In this document: positions 34,112 to 41,944 of the stretch, in pieces
Layout of the letters: every line of letters begins with the position of its first letter
How positions within the stretch are numbered: position 1 is the stretch's first letter
Translations under genes and position numbers: made by a program
NCBI RefSeq assembly: GCF_013409505.1
Contig: NZ_JACCBN010000001.1
Location: 2,542,001-2,606,000, forward strand
Length of the DNA: 64,000 nucleotides
Direction of reading: 5' to 3'
Origin: Actinomycetospora corticicola
Lineage (GTDB): Bacteria > Actinomycetota > Actinomycetes > Mycobacteriales > Pseudonocardiaceae
The notes under the pieces: generated by a model
Seen by the model: the letters and a program-made list of their open reading frames with translations, nothing else
The model's database searches: none
What the model was told of the DNA's origin: nothing

Positions 34112-35112
34112 CCACCACCGCGCCCCTCACCGACCGCTCCGCCGTCCTCGCCGCCGGGCACGACCCGGCGAAGCCCGAGGAGGCCGTCGCCGCCGTCGTC
34201 GCCCGCGTCTCCCGCTGGGGCCGCTGGGGCGCCGACGACGTCCTCGGCTCGCTCAACCTGCTCACCCCGGCCAAGCGCCTCGAAGGAGCGGCGTGCGTGC
34301 GCACCGGTGGGACGTACTCGCTGTCGCAGCCGTTCGACGAGGCCGGCCCGCAGCACGGCTGGAAGAAGCGCACCAACCCGGTGCACACCATGCTCGGCAC
34401 CGGCCACGAGGCCCTCGACGGCGAGTTCCCGCACGGCATCGGCGGCGCGGACGACGTCATCGCGATGCCGCTGCAGTGCTCCACCCAGTGGGACGGCCTC
34501 GGCCACATCTTCGACCACGGCAAGGCCTGGAACGGTCGCGACGCCGCGGAGACGGTCCGGGTCGAGGGCGACCGCGTCACGGGCATCGAGACCGCCGCCG
34601 CGCACCTCGCCGGTCGGGGCGTCCTGCTCGACGTCGGGCGCGTGCTCGGCGACGAGCGGGGCGAGCTCCCCGACTCCTTCCCGATCACCGCCGACGACCT
34701 CGAGACCACCCGGGTCGCGCACGGTGTCGACGTCCGGCCCGGTGACATCGTCTGCGTCCGCACCGGGCAGTACGCCCGCACCCGCCGGGAGGGCTGGGGC
34801 GGCTACGCGGGCGGACCCGCCCCGGGCCTGTCGTTCACGACGCTGGACTGGCTGCACGACACCGACATCGCCGCGATCGCCACCGACACCTGGGGCGTCG
34901 AGGTACGGCCGAACGAGTTCGACATGTCGTTCCAGCCGCTGCACCAGGTCGCGATCCCGCACCTCGGCCTGTTCCTCGGCGAGATGTGGGACCTCGACGG
35001 GCTCGCCGCGGCCTGCGCCGCCGACGGGCGATACGAGTTCTTCCTGACGGCGGCCCCGCTGCGGATCACCGGCGCCGTCGGCTCCCCCGTCAACCCGATC
35101 GCGGTGCGCTGA
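34108..35112 (+). CDS. Cyclase-family metal hydrolase
   Basis: A 334-residue member of the cyclase/kynurenine-formamidase-like family, metal-dependent amide or ester hydrolases. The region QCSTQWDGLGHIFDHG replaces the more usual HxGTHxDxPxH; this STQWDxLxH version is common in actinobacterial members. DVRPGDIVCVRTGQYAR and TDTWGVEVRPNEFD are also typical. GTG 34108 overlaps the previous stop by 4 nt, and the stop shares a base with the next ATG. In the operon it could open a lactone or formamide formed from an aromatic substrate. Confidence 0.85.
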   Translation: MTTTAPLTDRSAVLAAGHDPAKPEEAVAAVVARVSRWGRWGADDVLGSLNLLTPAKRLEGAACVRTGGTYSLSQPFDEAGPQHGWKKRTNPVHTMLGTGHEALDGEFPHGIGGADDVIAMPLQCSTQWDGLGHIFDHGKAWNGRDAAETVRVEGDRVTGIETAAAHLAGRGVLLDVGRVLGDERGELPDSFPITADDLETTRVAHGVDVRPGDIVCVRTGQYARTRREGWGGYAGGPAPGLSFTTLDWLHDTDIAAIATDTWGVEVRPNEFDMSFQPLHQVAIPHLGLFLGEMWDLDGLAAACAADGRYEFFLTAAPLRITGAVGSPVNPIAVR

Positions 35113-36245
35113 TGGCCGCCCCCGGGCACGTCCTCGTCGTCGGTGGCGGCGCCGCCGGCACCGCCACCGCGATCCTGCTGGCCCGCGCCGGCGTGACCGT
35201 CGACCTCGTGGAGGCCGGTACCGAGATCGGGCGCTCCGGCTCCGGGATCACCCTGCAGGGCAACGCGCTGCGCGTGTTCCGCGACCTCGGCGTCCTCGAC
35301 GACGTCCTCGCCGCGGGCTACGCCTTCGACGTCCTCGGCCTGCGCACCCCGGACGGCACCGTCATCGCCGAGTTCCCGGATGCGAAGACGGGCGGCGACG
35401 ACCTCCCGGCCACCGTCGGGATGCCGCGTGGCGAGATGGCGCGGCTCCTCGCGGAGCGGGCCGCCGCGGTCGGTGCGAAGGTCCGCACCGCCACCCGTCT
35501 GGAGAGCGTCACCCCCGACGGCCACGTCACCCTCTCCGACGGGACCACGCAGGCCTACGACCTCGTCGTCGGCGCGGACGGGGTCAACTCCGGGGTCCGG
35601 GTCCAGCTCGGCATCGACACCCGTCCGGAGCCGCTCGGTATGGGCATCTGGCGGGTCTTCACCAGCCGCCCGGCGAGCATCACCCGTACCGACCTCACCT
35701 ACGGCGGGGCCGCCTACATCGCGGGCTACTGCCCCACCGGCGACGACTCGATCTACGCCTACCTGGTGGAGGACGCCACCGACCGGACCGGCCTGGCCCC
35801 CGACGAGCAGCTCGCCACGATGCGCGAGCTCGCCGGGCACTACGGCGGCCCGTGGACCGAGATCCGGGACCGCATGACCGACGCGAGCCGCGTCAACTAC
35901 ACCTGGTTCACCCACCACCTCGTGGACGGACCGTGGCACCGGGGGCGCGTCGTGCTCGCGGGCGACGCCGCGCACTCCTGCCCGCCCACCCTCGCCCAGG
36001 GCGCGGCCATGGCGCTCGAGGACGCGACCGTGCTCGTCGAGGAACTGCTCGCCCACGACGACCTCGAGGCCGCGCTCGCGGCCTACACCACCCGCCGTCG
36101 GGAACGCGCCGGGACGGTGGTGGCCAACTCGGTGCAGCTCGCGCACTGGCTGCTCGCCCACGAGCCCCCGCCGCAGGCCGGCGGCACCGCCGACGTCCCC
36201 GGGCTGATGGCCCGCACCTCCGCGCTGCTCGCGCAGCGCCCGTAG
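35112..36245 (+). CDS. FAD-dependent aromatic monooxygenase
   Basis: A 377-residue group A flavoprotein hydroxylase (salicylate/6-hydroxynicotinate hydroxylase type). The FAD-binding GxGxxG motif is VVGGGAAGTATAILLARAG near the N-terminus, the DG motif is DLVVGADGVNSGVR, and the GD motif is VVLAGDAAHSCPPTLAQGAA. These proteins use NAD(P)H and oxygen to add a hydroxyl to an activated ring. ATG 35112 shares one base with the cyclase stop (TGATG). Next to an extradiol dioxygenase it probably prepares a catechol- or hydroquinone-like substrate for ring opening. Confidence 0.92.
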   Translation: MAAPGHVLVVGGGAAGTATAILLARAGVTVDLVEAGTEIGRSGSGITLQGNALRVFRDLGVLDDVLAAGYAFDVLGLRTPDGTVIAEFPDAKTGGDDLPATVGMPRGEMARLLAERAAAVGAKVRTATRLESVTPDGHVTLSDGTTQAYDLVVGADGVNSGVRVQLGIDTRPEPLGMGIWRVFTSRPASITRTDLTYGGAAYIAGYCPTGDDSIYAYLVEDATDRTGLAPDEQLATMRELAGHYGGPWTEIRDRMTDASRVNYTWFTHHLVDGPWHRGRVVLAGDAAHSCPPTLAQGAAMALEDATVLVEELLAHDDLEAALAAYTTRRRERAGTVVANSVQLAHWLLAHEPPPQAGGTADVPGLMARTSALLAQRP

Positions 36246-36258
36246 ACCGAGGACCGAC

Positions 36259-37194
36259 ATGGACCGCCTGATCACCCACCTCCGGCACGTCGACCTCGGC
36301 GTGCCCGACTTCGACCGCCAGCTCGCCTTCTACCGCGACCTCTGGCAGCTCGCGCCCGAGACCACCGACACCGGCATCGCGTTCCTCGCGGCGCAGGGCT
36401 CGCCCGAGCAGTACCAGGTGCGGCTGCGCGCCGACGCCGAGAAGCGGGTCGACCTCATCGCGTTCGGCGCCGAGACCCCCGCCGACGTCGACGCGCTCGC
36501 CGAGAAGCTCGGCCGCGAGGGCGTCACCCTCGTCTCCACGCCGGACAAGCTCCGGACGCCGGGCAGGGGCTACGGCTTCCGGTTCTTCGACCTCGAGGGC
36601 CGGACGATCGAGGTCTCCGCGGACGTCGCGCTCCGGGCGCACCGGAAGATCGAGGAGGGCGAGTCGGTTCCGGTCAAGCTCTCCCACGTGGTGATCAACT
36701 CGCCGCAGCCGGAGGCGCTCGTCGCCTGGTACGACCGTCACCTCGACTTCAGGCTCTCCGACACCCTCTTCTCGCCGCACATGGGCGAGATGATGTATTT
36801 CCTGCGCTGCAACCCCCAGCACCACTCGCTCGCGATCGCACGCTGCCCGCACGTGTCGCTGCACCACGCGTCGTTCGAACTCCGCGGGATCGACGAGTAC
36901 ATGCGCGGCACGGGGCGGCTGCTGCGCGCCGGCGTCGAGAAGGTGTGGGGCCCGGGCCGGCACCTGGCCGGGAACAACACGTTCTCCTACTTCCTCGACC
37001 CGCAGGGCAACACCGTCGAGTACACGACCGAGCTCGAGTGCCTCGACGAGGACACCTGGCACCCGTCGCTGCACGACTTCACCGACCCGATGGTCTCCGA
37101 CCAGTGGGGCACCGCGAATCCGATGAGTGAGTTCGTCGCGAAGAAGTCGTTCAACGACCCCGACCGCGGCGTCTTCGTCGCTCCCCCGGTCTGA
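36259..37194 (+). CDS. Type I extradiol ring-cleavage dioxygenase (VOC family)
   Basis: A 311-residue, two-domain vicinal-oxygen-chelate protein. The iron ligands of the C-terminal domain are visible: His in KLSHVVINS, His in VSLHHASFELRG and Glu in GNTVEYTTELE. The N-terminal module (LRHVDLGVPDFDRQLAFYRD) lacks metal ligands, as in 2,3-dihydroxybiphenyl dioxygenase-like enzymes. ATG 36259 follows GAGGACCGAC 13 bp after the monooxygenase stop; the stop shares a base with the next ATG. It should cleave the ring beside a hydroxyl of the monooxygenase product. Confidence 0.92.
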   Translation: MDRLITHLRHVDLGVPDFDRQLAFYRDLWQLAPETTDTGIAFLAAQGSPEQYQVRLRADAEKRVDLIAFGAETPADVDALAEKLGREGVTLVSTPDKLRTPGRGYGFRFFDLEGRTIEVSADVALRAHRKIEEGESVPVKLSHVVINSPQPEALVAWYDRHLDFRLSDTLFSPHMGEMMYFLRCNPQHHSLAIARCPHVSLHHASFELRGIDEYMRGTGRLLRAGVEKVWGPGRHLAGNNTFSYFLDPQGNTVEYTTELECLDEDTWHPSLHDFTDPMVSDQWGTANPMSEFVAKKSFNDPDRGVFVAPPV

Positions 37195-38180
37195 TGCGGA
37201 TCGCCAGCGTTCTCCTTCCCGACGCCGGGTCGGTGCGGGTCGGGCGCGTCGTCGACGACGTGGTGCACGTCCTCGATGCCTCGGACTCCGTCCTCGACCT
37301 GCTCCGGGCAGGCACCCTGCTCGAGGCCGGAGCCGACGCGCTGTCGGCCCGCGCCGTGCCGCTGGACTCGGTGCGTCTCCTCGCCCCGCTGCAGCCCCCG
37401 ACCGTCCGCGACTTCGTGACCTTCGAGGAGCACGTCGAGGGCATGCGGCAGCTCGCGGGCGTCCCGGACGCCTGGTATGCCGCGCCCGCGTTCTACTTCT
37501 CCAACCCCTACGCGACGCTCGGCCCGGCCGACGACGTGCCGATGCCCCCGGGGTCGGCCGTGCTCGACTTCGAGCTCGAGGTCGCCGCCGTGATCGGCCG
37601 CGGCGGACGGGACCTCACCCCGGAACAGGGGACGGCCGCGATCGCGGGGTTCACGATCATGAACGACTGGTCGGCACGGGACCTGCAGGCCGCCGAGATG
37701 CAGGTCGGGCTCGGACCGGCGAAGGGCAAGGACACCGCGACCACCCTCGGGCCGTGGCTGGTCACGGCCGACGAGTTCACCGACCTCGACCTGGCGCTGG
37801 AGGCGCGGGTCGACGGTCGGGTCGTCGGGACCGACCGGCTGTCGAACATGGCCTGGACCTTCGGGGACCTCGTCGCCTACGCCTCGCGGGGCACCGAGGT
37901 ACGGCCCGGGGACGTGCTCGGCTCGGGCACCTGCGGGCACGGCGGCTGCCTCGGCGAGCTGTGGGGCCGCGGAGCGTCGCACGACGAGCTGCCGCCGCTG
38001 CGGCCGGGCAGCGTGGTGTCGCTGTCGGTCGAGGGCATCGGCACGCTCACCAGCCGGGTCGTTCCAGGGGTCGCGCCGACCCCGATCCCGCCCGCCTCAC
38101 GTCGTGGCAGCAAAGCGTCGTTGCTGTCGCCCAGTGACAGCAACGACGCTTTCCTGCCACCGGAGAGGGCGCACCGATGA
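37194..38180 (+). CDS. Fumarylacetoacetate hydrolase-family protein (2) with a repeat-encoded tail
   Basis: A 328-residue FAH-fold protein. Metal-binding EVAAVIG follows LDFELEV, with MNDWSARDLQAAEM, KGKDTATTLGPWLV and GDVLGSGTCGHGGCLGELW further on. It probably acts on the ring-cleavage product. The last about 25 residues, after VVPGVAPTPIPP, do not look like the family; codons 38104-38160 are a 57-bp hairpin repeat, giving SKASLLSPSDSNDAFLP. The tail seems to be an acquired extension reaching to the next gene, whose ATG (38177) overlaps this stop. Confidence 0.87.
   Translation: MRIASVLLPDAGSVRVGRVVDDVVHVLDASDSVLDLLRAGTLLEAGADALSARAVPLDSVRLLAPLQPPTVRDFVTFEEHVEGMRQLAGVPDAWYAAPAFYFSNPYATLGPADDVPMPPGSAVLDFELEVAAVIGRGGRDLTPEQGTAAIAGFTIMNDWSARDLQAAEMQVGLGPAKGKDTATTLGPWLVTADEFTDLDLALEARVDGRVVGTDRLSNMAWTFGDLVAYASRGTEVRPGDVLGSGTCGHGGCLGELWGRGASHDELPPLRPGSVVSLSVEGIGTLTSRVVPGVAPTPIPPASRRGSKASLLSPSDSNDAFLPPERAHR
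38104..38160. repeat. 57-bp near-perfect hairpin inside the 3' end of a CDS
   Basis: Arms 38104-38128 and 38136-38160 are 25 nt each and match at 24 positions around a 7-nt loop (GCCCAGT). The core is AGCGTCGTTGCTGTC / GACAGCAACGACGCT. It lies wholly within the second FAH-family CDS and 17 bp before the next ATG. It looks like a REP-type element. Confidence 0.85.
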
Positions 38181-39187
38181 GCCCCACGACCGACGTCCAC
38201 GCCCACCTGCTCGTGCCCGGCGCCGAGGCGCTGGTGGCGGACCGACCGCAGCTGGGCGCCGCGCGGGCCGCCGAGGGCCGGGCCGCCGGGGAGGCGAGCA
38301 GCCGCGTCAACCGCGAGCAGATCGCCGCGCTCGGACCCGCCCTCACCCGGCTCGACCACCGGCTCGCCGCGATGGACGCGGCCGGCGTCGAGCGGCAGCT
38401 GGTCAGCCCCATGCCGATCCACCACCCGTGGGCCGACCGGGACCTCGCGCTCGCCTACGCGGACGCCGTGAACACCGGCGTGCTCGAGCACTGCGCCGGC
38501 GCCCCCGACCGCCTCCTCGGGCTCGGCACCGCCCCGCTGCAGCACCCCGACCTGGCCGTCGACGTCCTCCGGGCGGCCGTCCGCGACGGGCTGCGCGGCG
38601 TCGAGGTCTCCACCCACGTGGCGGGACCCGACGCCCGTCGTCGGGAACTCGACGACCCCGACCTCGCGGGGTTCTGGGCCGCCGCCGCCGAGCTCGAGGC
38701 GGTCGTCTTCGTGCACCCGTGGGGCTGCACGCTCGGCGAGCGGCTGGACGTCGGCTACCTGTCGAACGCCGTCGGGAACCCCGTCGAGACGACCGTCGCC
38801 CTCTCCCGGCTGGTCGCGGCGGGCCTTCCCGACGACGGGGTGCGGCTGCTCGCCGCGCACGGCGGCGGCTTCTTCCCCTACGGCACCGCCCGGCAGGACC
38901 ACGCCTGGCACGCCCGTCCGGGTGACCGGGCCGCGCCGGCGCCGCCGAGCACGGCGCTGCGCCGGATGTGGTTCGACGGGCTGGTCTACACCCCGGAGGC
39001 GCTGCGCCACCTGGTGGCCGTGGCGGGGGCGGACCGGGTGGTGCTCGGCACCGACTACCCGTTCGACATGGCCGTGACCGACCCGCTGGACCGCCTCGCC
39101 GCCGCCGGGCTGGACCCGGCCGACGCCGACCGCATCCGCGGTGGGAACGCCGCCGACCTGCTGGCGCCCGCGGGGGTGGAGGTCTAG
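38177..39187 (+). CDS. Amidohydrolase, ACMSD-like decarboxylase
   Basis: A 336-residue TIM-barrel metal enzyme of the amidohydrolase-2 family, which includes aminocarboxymuconate-semialdehyde and 5-carboxyvanillate decarboxylases. Metal ligands are visible as TDVHAHLLVP at the start, FVHPWGC, LLAAHGGGFFPY and the final Asp in LGTDYPFDM. ATG 38177 overlaps the FAH stop (ATGA). As last gene of the operon it could decarboxylate a semialdehyde made by the extradiol dioxygenase. It converges on a methyltransferase gene with a 4-nt overlap. Confidence 0.9.
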   Translation: MSPTTDVHAHLLVPGAEALVADRPQLGAARAAEGRAAGEASSRVNREQIAALGPALTRLDHRLAAMDAAGVERQLVSPMPIHHPWADRDLALAYADAVNTGVLEHCAGAPDRLLGLGTAPLQHPDLAVDVLRAAVRDGLRGVEVSTHVAGPDARRRELDDPDLAGFWAAAAELEAVVFVHPWGCTLGERLDVGYLSNAVGNPVETTVALSRLVAAGLPDDGVRLLAAHGGGFFPYGTARQDHAWHARPGDRAAPAPPSTALRRMWFDGLVYTPEALRHLVAVAGADRVVLGTDYPFDMAVTDPLDRLAAAGLDPADADRIRGGNAADLLAPAGVEV

Positions 39188-39933
39188 CGGCGGGCCACCA
39201 GGAAGATCCGGCGGAACGGGAACCAGGTCGACCCGTCCGCGTTCGCCGGGTACGCCTCGCGCAGCCGGGGCGCGAGCAGCTCGACGTAGTCGCGGTACGC
39301 GGCGTCGGACAGGGCGTCGCGCACCGGGCGCAGGGCGGTGCCGGAGATCCAGTGCAGCACCGGGTCCTCGCCGGTGAGCCGCTGCAGATAGGTCGTCTCC
39401 CAGACGTCGAGGGCGGCGGCGCCGGCGAGGTCCTCGGCGTACTGCGCGGGCTCGGCGACGGTGGCGGCGTCGCGCAGGTCCACGTCGAACCGGTCGGCGA
39501 CCTCCCGGGCCAGCACGTGCGACGGCGCGGCGAAGTTGCCGGGCACCTGGACCGCGAGCCACCCGGCGTCGGGAAGGGCCTCGAGCCACCGCCGGAGCAG
39601 CGCGCGGTGCCCGGGGACCCACTGGAGCACCGCGTTGCAGACGACGACGTCCCCCTCGGGACGCCAGTCCGAGACGTCCTGCTGCATCGCGTCGACGCCC
39701 CGCTCGCGGGCGGCGGCGACCATGGCGGGCGAGGAGTCGAACGCCGTCACCCGGGCGTCCGGCCAGCGCGCGGCGAGCACCTGCGTCAGGTGCCCCGGTC
39801 CGCAGCCGGCGTCGACGACGTGGCGCGGGGCCGTGGCGCCGACGCGGGCGAGGAGGTCGGCGAACGGACGGGAGCGGTGGTCGTCGAAGTCGAGGTACAG
39901 GGCCGGGTCCCAGGACGTCGCCACGGGGGTCAC
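39184..39933 (-). CDS. tam: Trans-aconitate 2-methyltransferase-like protein
   Basis: A 249-residue SAM-dependent methyltransferase. Motif I is VVDAGCGPGHLTQVLA, motif II AFDSSPAMVAAARERG, and EGDVVVCNAVLQWVPGH follows. LYLDFDDHRSRPFADLLARV at the N-terminus and NADGSTWFPFRRIFLVARR at the end are characteristic of Tam, which methylates spontaneously formed trans-aconitate and so removes an aconitase inhibitor. GTG 39933 overlaps the upstream membrane-protein stop as GTGA; a second GTG three codons later is possible. Confidence 0.9.
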   Translation of the reverse strand: MTPVATSWDPALYLDFDDHRSRPFADLLARVGATAPRHVVDAGCGPGHLTQVLAARWPDARVTAFDSSPAMVAAARERGVDAMQQDVSDWRPEGDVVVCNAVLQWVPGHRALLRRWLEALPDAGWLAVQVPGNFAAPSHVLAREVADRFDVDLRDAATVAEPAQYAEDLAGAAALDVWETTYLQRLTGEDPVLHWISGTALRPVRDALSDAAYRDYVELLAPRLREAYPANADGSTWFPFRRIFLVARR

Positions 39934-40538
39934 GCTACGCCCGCGATGATCAGCACGAGCCCGGTCACGCCCGCGCCCAGCAGCCCGCCGACGACCACCT
40001 GCGCGAGCGTGTGTGCGGTGAGCCGCAACCGCGCCCAGCCCACCACCGGCACCGCGAGCCACGCGAGCGCCCACCAGCCGCCACCCAGCAGCGTCAGCAC
40101 GGCCGCCGCGGCCGACACGACGGCGACGTGGAAGCTGACCTTCCACCAGAGCGTCACGGTCGTGGCGACCACCATCGTCGTGAGCACCGCGACCTGCAGC
40201 GCGACGATCGCGCGGGGGGCGCCGGCGACCGCCAGCACGCCGACGCCCACCAGCACCGACAGCGCCGCGAGCCCGAGCGGGACCGCGCGTTGCTCGCGCC
40301 GGGAGAGGTGGTGGTCGGTGTAGCGGCCGCGGCGGACGCCGAGGTCGACGATCGCGGCCGGGATCACCACCGTGAAGACCATGCCGAGCAGCGACCACGC
40401 GATCCCGGTCGGCCCGGCCGCGAGGGCGCCGACGACGGGGTAGAGCACGGCGAGCAGCAGGGTCGGCGAGGACACCGTGCTCACCCGCGTGGCGGCGATG
40501 GTCACCCGCACAGTGTCGACCACGCGCTCGCGGACCAC
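39930..40538 (-). CDS. PAP2-like membrane protein
   Basis: A 202-residue protein with six membrane segments. Remnants of the PAP2 phosphatase signature can be seen: RGRYTDHHLSRREQR, the Ser-Phe-His in KVSFHVAVVSA (where PSGH is expected) and RLRLTAHTLAQVVVGGLLG (for SRxxxxxHxxxDxxxG). Several key residues differ (Gln instead of the last Asp), so activity as a lipid phosphatase is uncertain. The start is unclear; GTG 40538 gives the longest product and GTG 40505 is more typical in length. Coupled to tam by a GTGA overlap. Confidence 0.7.
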   Translation of the reverse strand: MVRERVVDTVRVTIAATRVSTVSSPTLLLAVLYPVVGALAAGPTGIAWSLLGMVFTVVIPAAIVDLGVRRGRYTDHHLSRREQRAVPLGLAALSVLVGVGVLAVAGAPRAIVALQVAVLTTMVVATTVTLWWKVSFHVAVVSAAAAVLTLLGGGWWALAWLAVPVVGWARLRLTAHTLAQVVVGGLLGAGVTGLVLIIAGVA

Positions 40539-40580
40539 CGCGCGCGACCCGGTGGGGTACGACGCACGCGCACTTCACCC

Positions 40581-40616
40581 GATCGTGGGCTCACGGATCG
40601 ACGTGTCGTCGCGACA
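40581..40616. promoter_or_regulatory. Two short dyads in the promoter of the Methyltransf_19 gene
   Basis: GATCGTG and CACGGATC (40583-40599 region, imperfect) are followed by TGTCG-TCG-CGACA (40604-40616). They lie 31-66 bp before the ATG at 40647, in the 108-bp space divergent from the PAP2-like gene. Operators are plausible. Confidence 0.3.
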
Positions 40617-40646
40617 TCGTGAGAGAGCGCGTCCGAAGGAGTGACC

Positions 40647-41498
40647 ATGCAGGTCGAGTACTACCCCGCACCGCCGCCGCCCGGTCCCCCGGCGACCGTC
40701 GCGGGGCTCCCGCACGACGCGGGCCTCGAACTCGACACGATCGCCGCCACCGCGGCCGACCTCGAGCTGCCCAACTTCGCGCGCACGGTCGACGCCCTGC
40801 TCGGCGGGAGCGCCAACTTCGCGGTCGACCGGGAGACCGTGGCGGCGATCGTGCGGCTCGACCCGCTCGCGGAGACGAAGGCCCGCGGGGTGCGCGGCTT
40901 CGCCCGGCGCGTCGTGCGGACGGCGCACGCCCGGGGCATCGACCAGTTCCTCGACCTGGGGTGCGGCATCCCGTCGGTGCACTCGGTGCACGGCGTCGCC
41001 CACACGCTCGACCCCGACGCGCGGGTGGCCTACGTCGACCTCGACCCCGTCGTCGTCGCGCACGCCCGGGAGCTGGTCGCCGACCTGCCCGGCGTCAGCG
41101 TCACGTGGGGCGACCTGCGTGCCCCCGCCTGCGTCGCCGCGGCCCCGGGCATCGCCGGGCACCTCGACCTGTCCCGTCCCGTCGCGCTGCTCGTCTGCGG
41201 CGCGCTGCAGTTCGTCCACGACGACATCGCGGCCGTCCTCGCCGGCTGGCAGGAGCTGCTCGCCCCGGGCAGCCTCCTCGCCGCGACGCACGGCGTCTCG
41301 ACGCACCCGGACACCGTGCCCACCCTGGACGCGCTCTACAGCCGGGGGCTCGCGGGCCTGACCCTGCGCACCACCGAGCAGGTGGGCGAGGCGTTCGCGA
41401 GCCTGGGGCCGACCGCCGACGTGGCGGACTGGCCGGTCCGGGGCGCCGGCGGACGCCTCCCGTTGGGCATCCTCGGGGCCGTCGGGGTCGTGGAGTAG
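40647..41498 (+). CDS. SAM-dependent methyltransferase, Methyltransf_19 (DUF574) family
   Basis: A 283-residue protein of a family expanded in actinobacteria. Diagnostic stretches are PNFARTVDALLGGSANFAVD, GVRGFARRVVRTAHARGIDQ and the SAM loop FLDLGCGIPSVHSVH, then VAYVDLDPVVVAHARELV. The substrate is unknown for the family. ATG 40647 follows AAGGAG by 6 nt; a GTG two codons earlier is less well placed. The gene is divergent from the PAP2-like gene across 108 bp holding two small dyads, and is followed by a Nudix gene 26 bp downstream. Confidence 0.88.
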   Translation: MQVEYYPAPPPPGPPATVAGLPHDAGLELDTIAATAADLELPNFARTVDALLGGSANFAVDRETVAAIVRLDPLAETKARGVRGFARRVVRTAHARGIDQFLDLGCGIPSVHSVHGVAHTLDPDARVAYVDLDPVVVAHARELVADLPGVSVTWGDLRAPACVAAAPGIAGHLDLSRPVALLVCGALQFVHDDIAAVLAGWQELLAPGSLLAATHGVSTHPDTVPTLDALYSRGLAGLTLRTTEQVGEAFASLGPTADVADWPVRGAGGRLPLGILGAVGVVE

Positions 41499-41524
41499 CC
41501 GGTCGAGGCGGTAGGAAGGCCCCC

Positions 41525-41893
41525 ATGAGCCGGGCCAACCACCTCGTCCTGGCGGTGGTGCTCGCCCGGCCCGGGGTGCTGCTGCTGCACCGGCCCGGCG
41601 AGACCCCGCCCGCCGTCCTGCCGGGCGGGCGCCCGGAGGCCCGCGAGTCCGCCGGGGCGACCGCCGAACGGGGCTGCCTGGAGGAGACGCGGGTGCGCAT
41701 CCGCGCGGGCGCGGTGCTCGGGCGGGACGTCGTCGACGGGATCGCGACCACCTACGTGGCCGCGCGACCCGTCGTCGAGCCGCCGGAGGGCCAGGTCGCC
41801 GTGAGCCTGCACGTCGCCTGGTACCGCCCGGAGCAGGTCGACCTGGTGCTGCCGGACCTGCCGTCGTTCGTGCGGGGTGCCTTCGGCCTGTGA
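41525..41893 (+). CDS. Small Nudix-family hydrolase
   Basis: A 122-residue single-domain protein. The Nudix box is GGRPEARESAGATAERGCLE followed by E, giving G-x5-E-x7-x-x-U-x-E-E-x-x-U; the canonical Arg-Glu is Arg-Gly here, a deviation that may lower activity, while the two metal-binding Glu are kept. LARPGVLLLHRPGETPPAVL at the N-terminus is typical. The substrate (nucleoside diphosphate derivative) is unknown. ATG 41525 was chosen; the gene ends inside a bidirectional hairpin shared with rnj. Confidence 0.8.
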   Translation: MSRANHLVLAVVLARPGVLLLHRPGETPPAVLPGGRPEARESAGATAERGCLEETRVRIRAGAVLGRDVVDGIATTYVAARPVVEPPEGQVAVSLHVAWYRPEQVDLVLPDLPSFVRGAFGL

Positions 41894-41932
41894 GTACTTC
41901 TCCGTGTGGGAGCACGGAAGAGTACTCACAGG
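41887..41932. terminator. Bidirectional hairpin between the Nudix gene and rnj
   Basis: Arms 41887-41906 and 41913-41932 (20 nt each, 2 mismatches) surround the loop TGGGAG. The left arm contains ACTTCTCCGTG. It covers the Nudix stop codon and lies 13 bp from the convergent rnj stop, so it can serve both genes. Confidence 0.8.
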
Positions 41933-41944
41933 CGCGCAGCGCAC

